Source of the DNA: an uncultured Cryomorphaceae bacterium
GTDB taxonomy: Bacteria > Bacteroidota > Bacteroidia > Flavobacteriales > Schleiferiaceae
Reading direction: 5' to 3'
NCBI GenBank assembly: GCA_937900215.1
Contig: CALCFH010000461.1
Span: 1 to 6,054 of the forward strand
Length of the DNA stretch: 6,054 bases
The position numbers and the translations under genes were made by a program. Position 1 is the first letter of the stretch. The number at the start of each line of letters is the position of its first letter. The notes below the pieces were generated by a model. The model saw only the letters and a list, made by a program, of their open reading frames with translations, did not search any database and was not told where the DNA came from. Of this stretch, positions 1 through 6,054 are shown piece by piece.

Positions 1-3000
1 GGTGCAAATTGCTTGGCAGCTTCACGATGAAACGGGCGCTTTAATTTCTTCTAACAACTTTATCGTTCGCCCGGAAGGATTCGACATCCCTTTCAATTCG
101 GCTAAAATTCATGGCATATCTACAGAATATGCCAAAGAACATGGATTACCACTTGAAGAGGTTTTAAGCCTATTTGAAACGGTACTCTCGAAGACAAAGA
201 TTGTAGTTGGTCAAAACATAGAGTTCGATTTGAACATTGTTGGAGCCGAGCATTATCGCTTGGGAATGTCTTCACCCTTGCTGCAGCTTCCAACCATAGA
301 TACCAAGGAAGACGGAACGGAGTTTTGTGCCATTCCAGGGGGGAAAGGAGGCAAATACAAATGGCCCACCTTAACCGAACTACACCAGAAACTCTTTGGG
401 GAAGGCTTTGATGCAGCCCATAATGCCGCCGCTGATGTGGATGCTACTGCCCGATGCTTTCTTGAAATGCTGCGGATTGGAGTGATTTCTAGTCAATCGG
501 CACAATTTACGCCAGAGCAGTTCGCACGCTTCCGAGAACAAAATCCAAGTCCTTTTCCTCTATTGGGAATCAAGGTAGATAATTATGAGGAAGCTCTCGA
601 GGAAACAGAGACTCTAAACCCAACAACTGAAGTTCAGTCAATTCAAAATGCAACAGGCATACGTTTCGCTCACTTGCATGTACACAGTCAGTTTTCCGTT
701 TTAGAAGCCACCTGCGATATAAAAGCAACCGTAAAAAAGGCCAAGTCGCTCGGAATGGAGGCGGTTGGATTGGCAGACATAGGCAATATGTTTGGTGCTT
801 TTGCCTTTGTAGATGCTGCAGAGAAAGAAGGCATTAAACCCATTCTGGGTTACGAAGCCTATGTAAACCAAGATCATACAGACCGAACCCACCAAGACAA
901 TGGTTATCGAATTCCCTTTTTTGCGAAAAACCAAGAGGGCTATTTGAATTTGGTGAAAATGAGTTCTATTGCCTATACCGATGGATTCTACTACAAACCT
1001 AGAATTGATAAGAATTTAGTTGCCAAGTATAAGAAAGAGGTAATTGCCACAACGGGCGGACTGTATGGCGAGATTCCTTCTTTGCTACTAAATGTTGGCG
1101 AAGCGCAAGCGGAGGAAGCTTTTTGCTGGTGGCATCAGCAGTTTGGCGAAGATTTTTATATTGAAATCAATAGGCATGGCTTAGAGGAGGAGGCCTTTGT
1201 GAACAAAAAGCTTCTCGAATGGGCTGCCAAGTATGATGTAAAATATTTTGCCTCTAGTGAGTGCTATTATCTGGAAGAGGAAGATTACGATGCGCACGAC
1301 ATTCTGCTCTGTGTAAAGGATGGTGCATCTCAGTCTATGCCTTTGGGCAGAGGAAGGGGCTTCCGATTCGGAATGCCCAATCATTCTTTCTATTTCAAGA
1401 GCAAGGAAGAAATGGCTGAGTTGTTTCAAGATCTCCCCAAGGCCTTAAGCACGGTTGAAAGTTTGGTAGATAGCATAGAATCCTATCAATTAAAAAGAGA
1501 TGTACTCTTGCCGGCTTTTGATATTCCCAAAGAATTTGAAAGTGCAGAAGATGTGCAAGATGGCGGCAAAAGGGGAGAGAATGCTTACCTCCGGCACTTA
1601 ACCTATGTGGGTGCTGAGCACCGCTATCCTGAAATCACGGAGGAAATTCGAGAGCGCATTGATTTTGAATTGGCTACGGTTGCTAAAACAGGTTATCCAG
1701 GTTATTTTCTCATAGTTCAAGACTTTACCGCCAAAGCCCGAGAGTTAGGGGTTTCGGTTGGACCAGGCCGTGGCTCGGCGGCGGGTTCGGTGGTGGCTTA
1801 TTGCACTGGCATTACCAATGTAGATCCGTTGAAGTACGGACTGCTCTTTGAGCGTTTCCTAAATCCAGATCGAGTAAGTCTGCCTGATATCGATATCGAC
1901 TTCGACGATGTGGGAAGAGACCGAGTGATTCAATATGTAATCGATAAATACGGTAGAAATCAAGTTGCACAGATTATAACCTATGGTACCATGGCCGCCA
2001 AAAGCGCCATTCGAGACGCTTCGCGCGTAAAAGAACTGCCCTTAGATGAGGTCAATCGCCTTGCCAAGCTGGTACCGGATAACAGCTCTCTGGATTTGAT
2101 CTTCAACACTCCTGAGAATGAATTGAAGGAAAAGTTCAGGCCCGATGATCTGATGAAGGTGGAAGACTTGCGTAAAATTGTGCGCAACGATGGGCCTTTG
2201 GGCAAGATGTTGAGGTCAGCGGTTAAGATTGAAGGCTCTCTGCGAAATACAGGTATTCATGCCTGCGGTGTAATTATTACCCCCACAGACATGACGGACC
2301 TCGTGCCCGTTATGACTCCCAAAGATTCCTTCATGATGGCCACGCAGTTCGACAATGCCGTGGTTGAAAGTGCTGGATTGCTTAAAATGGACTTTCTAGG
2401 TCTGAAAACCTTGAGCATTATTACCACCGCACTCAAGCTCGTTGAGAAAAACTATGGAGAGCGCCTAGACCCAGACGATTTTCCACTAGACGATGAAGAA
2501 ACCATTGCGCTTTTTGCCAGAGGCGAGACCAACGGCTTGTTTCAATTTGAATCGCTCGGAATGCAGAAAAACCTAAAGCTATTAAAGCCTACGGTTTTTG
2601 AAGACATTATTGCCATGAATGCCTTGTATCGTCCAGGCCCAATGGAATACATCCCCAGCTTTGCCGCTCGAAAAAACGGATTGGAGGAGATTGTTTTTGA
2701 CCTTGAAGACATGAGCGAGGTACTGGCTGAAACCTATGGCATTACAGTATACCAAGAGCAAGTAATGCAATTGAGTAGGATTCTTGGTGGTTTTACCCGC
2801 GGTGAAGCCGATAAGCTCAGAAAGGCAATGGGCAAAAAGATCAAGGCCCAGCTCGATGAACTCAAGCCTAAGTTTATGAAAGGGGCCATAGAGAAAGGTC
2901 ATCCAGAAAAAGTGCTCGAAAAGATTTGGGAAGACTGGGAGAAGTTTGCCAAGTATGCCTTTAATAAATCGCATGCGGCTTGCTATTCTGTAGTGGCTTG

Positions 3001-4204
3001 GCAAACGGCTTATCTGAAAGCACATTATCCCTCTGAATTCATGGCGGCCGTGCTTACTCATAACCGCAATGACATTAAGAAAGTGAGCTTTTATATGGAA
3101 GAATGTAAGCGGATGGGATTGCGTTTATTGGGACCAGATGTAAATTACAGCGATTACGATTTTACAGCTACGCGTGCCGGAGAAGTGCGATTTGGCCTGG
3201 GCGGAATGAGTGGAGTAGGCGGAGCAGCTTGCGAAAACATTGTTCAAATAAGAGAGAAAGACGGTCCGTATAAATCGTATATAGACTTTCTCCAAAGGGC
3301 AGATCTTCGAGCGGTAAATAAGCAAACGCTAAGCAAATTGGTAGAGGGCGGTGCTTTTGATAGCCTTTCAGACAACAACCGAAGTGTTTTCTTTTATGAG
3401 GAGGAGGGTAGATCGTTTTTAGATAAATCCATCCGCTATGCGCAATCGCTCAAAGAAATTCAAAACTCCAGTCAGGTTTCTCTCTTTGGAGAAGAATCTG
3501 CCGAAATGCAACCCGATCTTCCTTTTCCTGATTGTCCGCCTTGGGAGCGTGCACTAAAGCTCAAAAAGGAGAGAGAGGTGTTGGGCGTGTACATTTCCAG
3601 CCACCCCTTAGATGATTTTAAATCAGTGATGAAATATTGCACAAATACCGATTTAAAATCTATAAAAGACATCATGGATTCCAAAGGAAGGGAGTTGTGT
3701 TTTGTGGGGATGGTTTCTGCGGTAAAACACGGAATAACCAAAAGAGGGAAAGAATACGGCGTTCTAACTTTTGAAGACTACCAAGATAGTTTTGAGGTCT
3801 TTATGATGGATGAAGAGTATCTTAAAAACCGACACTTCTTTGAGAAAGACCGCATACTCTTCGTAAAAGCACTGAGAGAATTCAATGAGAATAGTCAGAA
3901 GGTTTATACCAAGGTGCGCAAAATTGGATTGGTGCCTTCATTGTTGAAAGAAGACTTTTCAAAACTGCAGATTCTAATCTCTTTGGATAGCTTAGATGGA
4001 AGAATGCTGGAAGATCTAGACTCTATATTGTTATCAGATAGTCAAAAGGAGCAAGACGAAGAGGCGGTAAAAGAAGTTTCTTTTTTAATAACGCACAAGG
4101 ACTATCGGCTTCCACTGAGCAGCAAACAAAAGATGAAGATTCAGGTAGACGAACGTTTGTTGGCCAGCTTAGCTAGTTCGGAATATGAGTTTAAATTGAG
4201 CTGA
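1..4204 (+). CDS. dnaE: DNA polymerase III alpha subunit with fused N-terminal DEDDh exonuclease (5' end outside window)
   Basis: Replicative DNA polymerase of the chromosomal replisome, with a proofreading domain fused in cis. Residues are counted from the codon at nt 2. Exonuclease about 1-160: ExoII GQNIEFD (D76) and ExoIII H140-D145 are visible, but the first motif (DTETTG in relatives) is off the left edge. PHP domain about 222-440 (HLHVHS at 224-229). Polymerase core: GPGRGSAAGS 587-596, catalytic D629 and D631 in PDIDIDF, third aspartate D797 in KMDFLGLKTL, then ALYRPGPM 874-881 and FNKSHAA 987-993. Helix-hairpin-helix about 1102-1122; clamp-binding motif QVSLF 1158-1162; OB fold about 1232-1292; C-terminal tail to 1400. 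The GTG at nt 2 is almost certainly an internal valine (relatives read RIVQIAWQL), so about 30 residues are missing. It ends in tandem stops, TGA then TAG. No frameshift or intein is seen. Identity is very secure. Confidence 0.97.
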   Translation, partial: VQIAWQLHDETGALISSNNFIVRPEGFDIPFNSAKIHGISTEYAKEHGLPLEEVLSLFETVLSKTKIVVGQNIEFDLNIVGAEHYRLGMSSPLLQLPTIDTKEDGTEFCAIPGGKGGKYKWPTLTELHQKLFGEGFDAAHNAAADVDATARCFLEMLRIGVISSQSAQFTPEQFARFREQNPSPFPLLGIKVDNYEEALEETETLNPTTEVQSIQNATGIRFAHLHVHSQFSVLEATCDIKATVKKAKSLGMEAVGLADIGNMFGAFAFVDAAEKEGIKPILGYEAYVNQDHTDRTHQDNGYRIPFFAKNQEGYLNLVKMSSIAYTDGFYYKPRIDKNLVAKYKKEVIATTGGLYGEIPSLLLNVGEAQAEEAFCWWHQQFGEDFYIEINRHGLEEEAFVNKKLLEWAAKYDVKYFASSECYYLEEEDYDAHDILLCVKDGASQSMPLGRGRGFRFGMPNHSFYFKSKEEMAELFQDLPKALSTVESLVDSIESYQLKRDVLLPAFDIPKEFESAEDVQDGGKRGENAYLRHLTYVGAEHRYPEITEEIRERIDFELATVAKTGYPGYFLIVQDFTAKARELGVSVGPGRGSAAGSVVAYCTGITNVDPLKYGLLFERFLNPDRVSLPDIDIDFDDVGRDRVIQYVIDKYGRNQVAQIITYGTMAAKSAIRDASRVKELPLDEVNRLAKLVPDNSSLDLIFNTPENELKEKFRPDDLMKVEDLRKIVRNDGPLGKMLRSAVKIEGSLRNTGIHACGVIITPTDMTDLVPVMTPKDSFMMATQFDNAVVESAGLLKMDFLGLKTLSIITTALKLVEKNYGERLDPDDFPLDDEETIALFARGETNGLFQFESLGMQKNLKLLKPTVFEDIIAMNALYRPGPMEYIPSFAARKNGLEEIVFDLEDMSEVLAETYGITVYQEQVMQLSRILGGFTRGEADKLRKAMGKKIKAQLDELKPKFMKGAIEKGHPEKVLEKIWEDWEKFAKYAFNKSHAACYSVVAWQTAYLKAHYPSEFMAAVLTHNRNDIKKVSFYMEECKRMGLRLLGPDVNYSDYDFTATRAGEVRFGLGGMSGVGGAACENIVQIREKDGPYKSYIDFLQRADLRAVNKQTLSKLVEGGAFDSLSDNNRSVFFYEEEGRSFLDKSIRYAQSLKEIQNSSQVSLFGEESAEMQPDLPFPDCPPWERALKLKKEREVLGVYISSHPLDDFKSVMKYCTNTDLKSIKDIMDSKGRELCFVGMVSAVKHGITKRGKEYGVLTFEDYQDSFEVFMMDEEYLKNRHFFEKDRILFVKALREFNENSQKVYTKVRKIGLVPSLLKEDFSKLQILISLDSLDGRMLEDLDSILLSDSQKEQDEEAVKEVSFLITHKDYRLPLSSKQKMKIQVDERLLASLASSEYEFKLS

Positions 4205-4248
4205 TAGTCAGAATCAATTTGTGAACAGTAAAAAAGTATCGGCTTGCT

Positions 4249-4262
4249 GACAAAGCATTGTC
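4249..4262 (+). other. Weak hairpin in the dnaE-trxA spacer
   Basis: GACAA (4249-4253) and TTGTC (4258-4262) form a perfect 5-bp stem with an AGCA loop. The following CTTTCT is only a poor T-tract, so this could be at most a weak terminator for dnaE. It sits just upstream of the proposed trxA -7 box, so it could equally be a small operator or chance. No better terminator lies between dnaE and trxA. Confidence 0.25.
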
Positions 4263-4273
4263 CTTTCTGGTGG

Positions 4274-4281
4274 TAAATTTG
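4274..4281 (+). promoter_or_regulatory. Putative trxA promoter, Bacteroidota-type -7 box
   Basis: TAAATTTG matches the Bacteroidota -7 consensus TAnnTTTG at every fixed position. It would start transcription near 4287, giving a leader of about 40 nt before the trxA ATG at 4328. No TTG lies at the expected distance: the nearest are at 4258-4260 (13 nt away) and 4244-4246 (27 nt away). The call therefore rests on the -7 box and its position alone. The sequence before the ATG is A-rich without a Shine-Dalgarno motif, which is usual in this phylum. Confidence 0.5.
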
Positions 4282-4327
4282 TAATCACATAACGAGGGCA
4301 ACCTCTTAACATAGAAATATAGAAAGC

Positions 4328-4642
4328 ATGGCATTAGAAATCACAACGACAAACTTCGACGAAATTATAGCTTCAGATAAGCCAGTATTGGTAGACTTTT
4401 GGGCAGAATGGTGTGGACCGTGTAGAATGGTTGGACCCATTGTAGAGGAATTGTCGAAAGACTACGCAGAGAAGGCAGTGATTGGTAAATTGAACGTAGA
4501 TGAGCATGGCGAAATCGCCCAGAGGTTCGGCATTCGCAACATCCCAACCTTATTGGTATTTAAAAATGGAGAGGTGGTGGATAAGCAAGTAGGAGTGGCT
4601 ACCAAAATTGCTTTGGCTGCCAAGCTAGACGCTGCAATGTAA
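4328..4642 (+). CDS. trxA: Thioredoxin
   Basis: Cytosolic dithiol-disulfide oxidoreductase of 104 residues, the normal length for a single-domain bacterial thioredoxin. It reduces protein disulfides (for example in ribonucleotide reductase or peroxiredoxins) and is itself reduced by thioredoxin reductase. All hallmarks are visible: active site WCGPC at 28-32 (redox cysteines C29 and C32), buried acid D23 in VDFW, K54 in KLNVD, cis-proline P73 in NIPT, and the FKNGEVV strand before G89. There is no signal peptide or lipobox, so it is a cytoplasmic TrxA rather than a TlpA/ResA-type exported protein. The ATG at 4328 gives the standard N-terminus. It lies 123 nt after the dnaE stop, with a candidate promoter before it and a strong terminator after it, so it is probably transcribed mainly as a single gene. 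The symbol is by family; a genome may hold several thioredoxins. Confidence 0.95.
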   Translation: MALEITTTNFDEIIASDKPVLVDFWAEWCGPCRMVGPIVEELSKDYAEKAVIGKLNVDEHGEIAQRFGIRNIPTLLVFKNGEVVDKQVGVATKIALAAKLDAAM

Positions 4643-4659
4643 AAAAGAGTCTTAGATTT

Positions 4660-4697
4660 AAAAACGCCGACACAATAAGTGTCGGCGTTTTTGTTTT
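4660..4697 (+). terminator. Strong Rho-independent terminator after trxA
   Basis: CGCCGACAC (4665-4673) pairs perfectly with GTGTCGGCG (4679-4687) across an AATAA loop. A5 (4660-4664) and T5 (4688-4692) extend the stem to 14 bp, and the T-run continues as GTTTT. It starts 17 nt after the trxA stop. The flanking A-run means it could also act on the opposite strand, although no minus-strand gene is seen to need it. Confidence 0.95.
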
Positions 4698-4702
4698 ATT
4701 TG
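4695..4702 (+). promoter_or_regulatory. Possible -7 box for the DUF58 gene
   Basis: TTTATTTG matches TAnnTTTG at five of six fixed positions and lies in the tail of the trxA terminator. Initiation would fall at about 4707-4710, essentially at the ATG, implying a leaderless or nearly leaderless mRNA. No TTG is found about 19 nt upstream, where the terminator stem lies. The match is weak; the alternative is expression by read-through past the terminator. Confidence 0.25.
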
Positions 4703-4709
4703 CAATACT

Positions 4710-5648
4710 ATGAATTCCAATCCGCTAGAAGATCCCTCCCTACACTTTTCCGAAAGGCTAGAACTTATGGCCAAAAGGGTAGTGGAAGGCTTCATTACCG
4801 GATTGCACAGAAGTCCGTATCAGGGTTTCTCTGTTGAATTTGCAGAACACAGAGCCTACGTACCGGGAGAGTCAACCCGTCATATGGATTGGAAATTGTT
4901 AGCGAGAACAGATAAGCATTACATTAAGCGGTACGAAGAAGAAACCAATCTGAGATGTTGGTGTGTAGTAGATGTTTCCAATTCCATGCGCTTTCCATTT
5001 GATTTAAAGATGGATTTAGAGAAGCCCAATAAACTTGGCTTTTCGCTCTTGGCTTCTGCATCACTCTTCCACCTACTTAAAAAGCAAAGAGATGCCTTTG
5101 GATTGGGACTTGTAACAGACTCGCTTGATTTTCTTTCGGAGGCTAGGATAACGAGTTTGCACCAAAGACGGCTGATAGAAAAAATGACAGAAGAGTGGAC
5201 TAAGCCCTCCTCTCAAAACAGCAAAACAGATCTCGCGCAGTCTCTGCATTTACTTGCTGAAAGGGTAAAACGAAGAAGTTTAATTGTTTTGTTCACTGAC
5301 CTTTTTGAGGATGCTAGTCGCTTAGACGATTTTAAAGCTGCGTTGCAGCATTTGCGCTTCAGAAACCATGATGTAGTAGTGTTTCATGTTCACCAGAAAA
5401 GCACAGAGATAGAATGGGCTGTCGGCAATAGACCATTGAAAGTAGTAGACTCAGAAACGGGAGAGATACTGCAGATAGAACCAAGTCAAATAAGATCAGA
5501 ATATGCTGAGGCAGCTAAAAAGTATCAGCGCAGCATGCAATTGATCTGCGGGCAGTGGGGCATTGATTGGGTTGAGGCAGACATAGACAAAGGCGTAGAA
5601 CCTATTCTAGTGGAATTCTTGCAGAAGCGCAAGAATATGGCACGATAA
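4710..5648 (+). CDS. DUF58 family protein (vWA-like fold)
   Basis: A 312-residue cytosolic protein with no signal peptide or membrane segment. The conserved DUF58 core is clear: VEGFITGLHRSPYQGFS (25-41), EFAEHRAYVPGEST (43-56), then HMDWKLLARTDK and KRYEEE to about 78. A von Willebrand A-like fold follows with an intact metal-ion-dependent adhesion site: DVSNS (88-92), T173 in SKTD, and D197 in LFTDLFED. The family has no settled biochemical activity. Members often sit beside MoxR AAA+ ATPases and Bat/vWA proteins, suggesting a chaperone-like or complex-assembly role, but no such partner is visible here. The ATG at 4710 leaves about 24 residues before the core, typical of relatives, and no better start exists. 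It begins 12 nt after a strong terminator and has no Shine-Dalgarno, so its expression is unusual. No terminator is visible after its stop. Confidence 0.9.
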   Translation: MNSNPLEDPSLHFSERLELMAKRVVEGFITGLHRSPYQGFSVEFAEHRAYVPGESTRHMDWKLLARTDKHYIKRYEEETNLRCWCVVDVSNSMRFPFDLKMDLEKPNKLGFSLLASASLFHLLKKQRDAFGLGLVTDSLDFLSEARITSLHQRRLIEKMTEEWTKPSSQNSKTDLAQSLHLLAERVKRRSLIVLFTDLFEDASRLDDFKAALQHLRFRNHDVVVFHVHQKSTEIEWAVGNRPLKVVDSETGEILQIEPSQIRSEYAEAAKKYQRSMQLICGQWGIDWVEADIDKGVEPILVEFLQKRKNMAR

Positions 5649-5675
5649 AAGCGAATTCAGATGGTTTTGCTCTCC

Positions 5676-5744
5676 CTACAAAACAATCACAGCAAGTACT
5701 GCAAGTACAAAAAGAACTGGCAGTATAAAGTCTTTTAATTTCAT
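5676..5744 (-). CDS. Candidate 22-residue single-helix membrane miniprotein
   Basis: On the minus strand an ATG (plus 5744-5742) opens 22 codons ending in TAG (plus 5678-5676). The product starts MKLKDFILPV and continues as an unbroken run of L, V, A, I and F to a C-terminal VIVL. This is a short positively charged N-terminus followed by one transmembrane-length helix, the usual form of bacterial miniproteins inserted with the N-terminus in the cytoplasm. AAGGA (plus 5750-5754) lies 5 nt before the ATG, a good ribosome site in a window where the other genes lack one. The only promoter-like match, TATAATTG (plus 5757-5764), is too close to be convincing. The gene converges on the DUF58 gene, with 27 nt between the two stops. 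I do not recognise a family; KdpF-like peptides were considered but do not match. The frame is short enough that chance remains possible. Confidence 0.45.
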   Translation of the reverse strand: MKLKDFILPVLFVLAVLAVIVL

Positions 5745-5777
5745 TTCTTTCCTTTTCAATTATAACGCCAACCTAAG

Positions 5778-5801
5778 CTTAATAGTTTGGTTAACTATAA
5801 G
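5778..5801. repeat. Imperfect dyad, possible operator
   Basis: ATAGTT (5782-5787) and AACTAT (5793-5798) are exact inverted repeats around TGGTT. CTT (5778-5780) and AAG (5799-5801) extend the symmetry with one unpaired A at 5781. It lies 34 nt upstream of the miniprotein ATG in that gene's orientation, and about 86 nt before the tRNA promoter on the other strand. It is AT-rich with no T-tract, so an operator or chance is more likely than a terminator. Confidence 0.25.
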
Positions 5802-5854
5802 TAACTTTTGAGCAGTTATTCACAATTTCATGGGTTTGCCGAAAGAAAAAAATC

Positions 5855-5871
5855 ATTCAATTTATTTGAAT
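5855..5871. repeat. Small AT-rich inverted repeat upstream of the tRNA promoter
   Basis: ATTCAA (5855-5860) and TTGAAT (5866-5871) are exact inverted repeats with a TTTAT loop. Flanking A and T runs could extend the pairing after a two-base mismatch. It ends 15 nt before the TTG of the tRNA promoter. AT-rich sequence here may act like an UP element. Otherwise nothing gene-like was found between 5745 and 5886. Confidence 0.25.
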
Positions 5872-5886
5872 TCTTTTAAAAAGCAG

Positions 5887-5916
5887 TTGACTATTTCTAA
5901 TCTTGTAGTATATTCG
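5887..5916 (+). promoter_or_regulatory. Promoter of the tRNA-Asp transcript
   Basis: TTG (5887-5889, within TTGACT) is followed after exactly 19 nt by TATATTCG (5909-5916), which fits TAnnTTTG with one change. This is the expected Bacteroidota spacing. Read as a classical promoter it is TTGACT, 16 nt, TATATT. AT-rich DNA precedes it and a GC-rich GCGCTCCC follows the -7 box, as in stable-RNA promoters. Transcription should begin near 5922, about 77 nt before the tRNA. Confidence 0.7.
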
Positions 5917-5957
5917 CGCTCCCAAACGATAAACTGTTAGAGGTTTTGAAACTGGGA

Positions 5958-5989
5958 CGGTGCATTACGCCGATCTCTTGAGAAAGAGG
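5958..5989 (+). other. Two-hairpin leader upstream of tRNA-Asp
   Basis: Two short hairpins stand almost back to back in the predicted 5' leader. The first pairs CGGTG (5958-5962) with CGCCG (5968-5972) around CATTA, including one T-G pair. The second pairs CTCTT (5975-5979) with AAGAG (5984-5988) around GAGA, a GNRA tetraloop; T5974-G5989 can add a wobble pair. A short unpaired GTAATAAAC-type stretch then leads to the tRNA. They may guide 5' processing of the precursor, but no function is shown by the sequence. Confidence 0.4.
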
Positions 5990-5999
5990 AGTAATAAAC

Positions 6000-6054
6000 G
6001 GTTTGGTAGTTCAGTTGGTTAGAATACATGCCTGTCACGCATGGGGTCGCGGGT
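6000..6054 (+). tRNA. tRNA-Asp (anticodon GTC), 3' end outside window
   Basis: Decodes GAC and GAU as aspartate. The acceptor 5' strand is GGTTTGG (6000-6006), then TA. The D arm pairs GTTC (6009-6012) with GAAT (6022-6025) and has the loop AGTTGGTTA. The anticodon stem CATGC (6027-6031) pairs perfectly with GCATG (6039-6043). The loop CTGTCAC places anticodon GTC at 6034-6036. Variable loop GGGTC, then T-stem strand GCGGG (6049-6053). The window stops at T54, so about 20 nt (the rest of the T arm, the acceptor 3' strand and discriminator) are missing. More tRNAs may follow. Confidence 0.96.

Noticed and set aside
2582..3061. 159-codon minus-strand open frame
   Set aside because: Lies wholly antisense to the conserved DnaE polymerase core; its translation shows no recognisable domain and is explained by codon bias of the plus-strand gene. 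The other minus-strand frames within dnaE and trxA were rejected for the same reason.
4214..4221. TCAATTTG just after dnaE as a second trxA promoter
   Set aside because: One mismatch at an important position and the upstream TTG is only 15 nt away; the TAAATTTG at 4274 is the better match and nearer the gene.
5650..5671. Possible terminator after the DUF58 gene
   Set aside because: AGCGAA can pair with TTTGCT including one G-T pair, but the stem is weak, the loop is 10 nt, and no T-tract follows.
5692..5708. GCAAGTAC tandem repeat as a regulatory or mobile repeat
   Set aside because: Only two copies, and both fall inside the miniprotein frame, where they encode a repeated Val-Leu-Ala unit.
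5757..5764. Minus-strand TATAATTG as promoter of the miniprotein
   Set aside because: It would start transcription inside or next to the Shine-Dalgarno, only a few nt before the ATG, and has no TTG at a suitable distance.
5830..5940. 36-codon plus-strand frame starting MGLPKEKNHS
   Set aside because: It runs through the tRNA promoter elements, has no ribosome-binding sequence and shows no protein-like pattern.

Overview
The window looks like chromosomal housekeeping DNA from a member of the Bacteroidota, probably Flavobacteriales or a near relative. Three things point there: a DNA polymerase III alpha subunit with a DnaQ-like DEDDh exonuclease fused to its N-terminus in the arrangement I associate with this phylum; promoter-like sequences that fit the Bacteroidota consensus (TTG, about 19 bp, TAnnTTTG) better than a classical -35/-10 pair; and the order dnaE - thioredoxin - DUF58, which I recall from flavobacterial genomes. 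Base composition is moderate, and no insertion sequence, phage gene, CRISPR array or other sign of transfer is visible. The taxonomic placement is inference; no search was run.

Layout, left to right. Positions 1-4204 (+): dnaE, missing only its extreme 5' end. Positions 4205-4327: a spacer with a weak hairpin and a good -7 promoter match. Positions 4328-4642 (+): a small classical thioredoxin (WCGPC). Positions 4660-4697: a textbook intrinsic terminator. Positions 4710-5648 (+): a DUF58 protein with a von Willebrand A-like fold and intact metal-site motifs, starting only 12 nt after the terminator's T-tract. Positions 5676-5744 (-): a 22-codon open frame preceded by a Shine-Dalgarno-like sequence, encoding one hydrophobic helix; it is a candidate unannotated membrane miniprotein. 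Positions 5745-5886: AT-rich spacer with two small dyads. Positions 5887-5999: a strong stable-RNA-type promoter and a leader of about 77 nt with two back-to-back hairpins. Positions 6000-6054 (+): tRNA-Asp(GTC), cut by the window edge at T54.

The genes do not form one evident pathway. dnaE replicates the chromosome, with proofreading supplied in cis by the fused exonuclease. trxA supplies dithiol reducing power and appears to have its own promoter and terminator. The DUF58 gene appears to be a separate transcription unit or depends on read-through. The tRNA begins a new unit to the right. I see no undescribed multi-gene system. The items most worth a second look are the miniprotein frame, the eroded metal site of the DnaE PHP domain beside a fused exonuclease, the terminator packed against the DUF58 start, and the two-hairpin leader before the tRNA.
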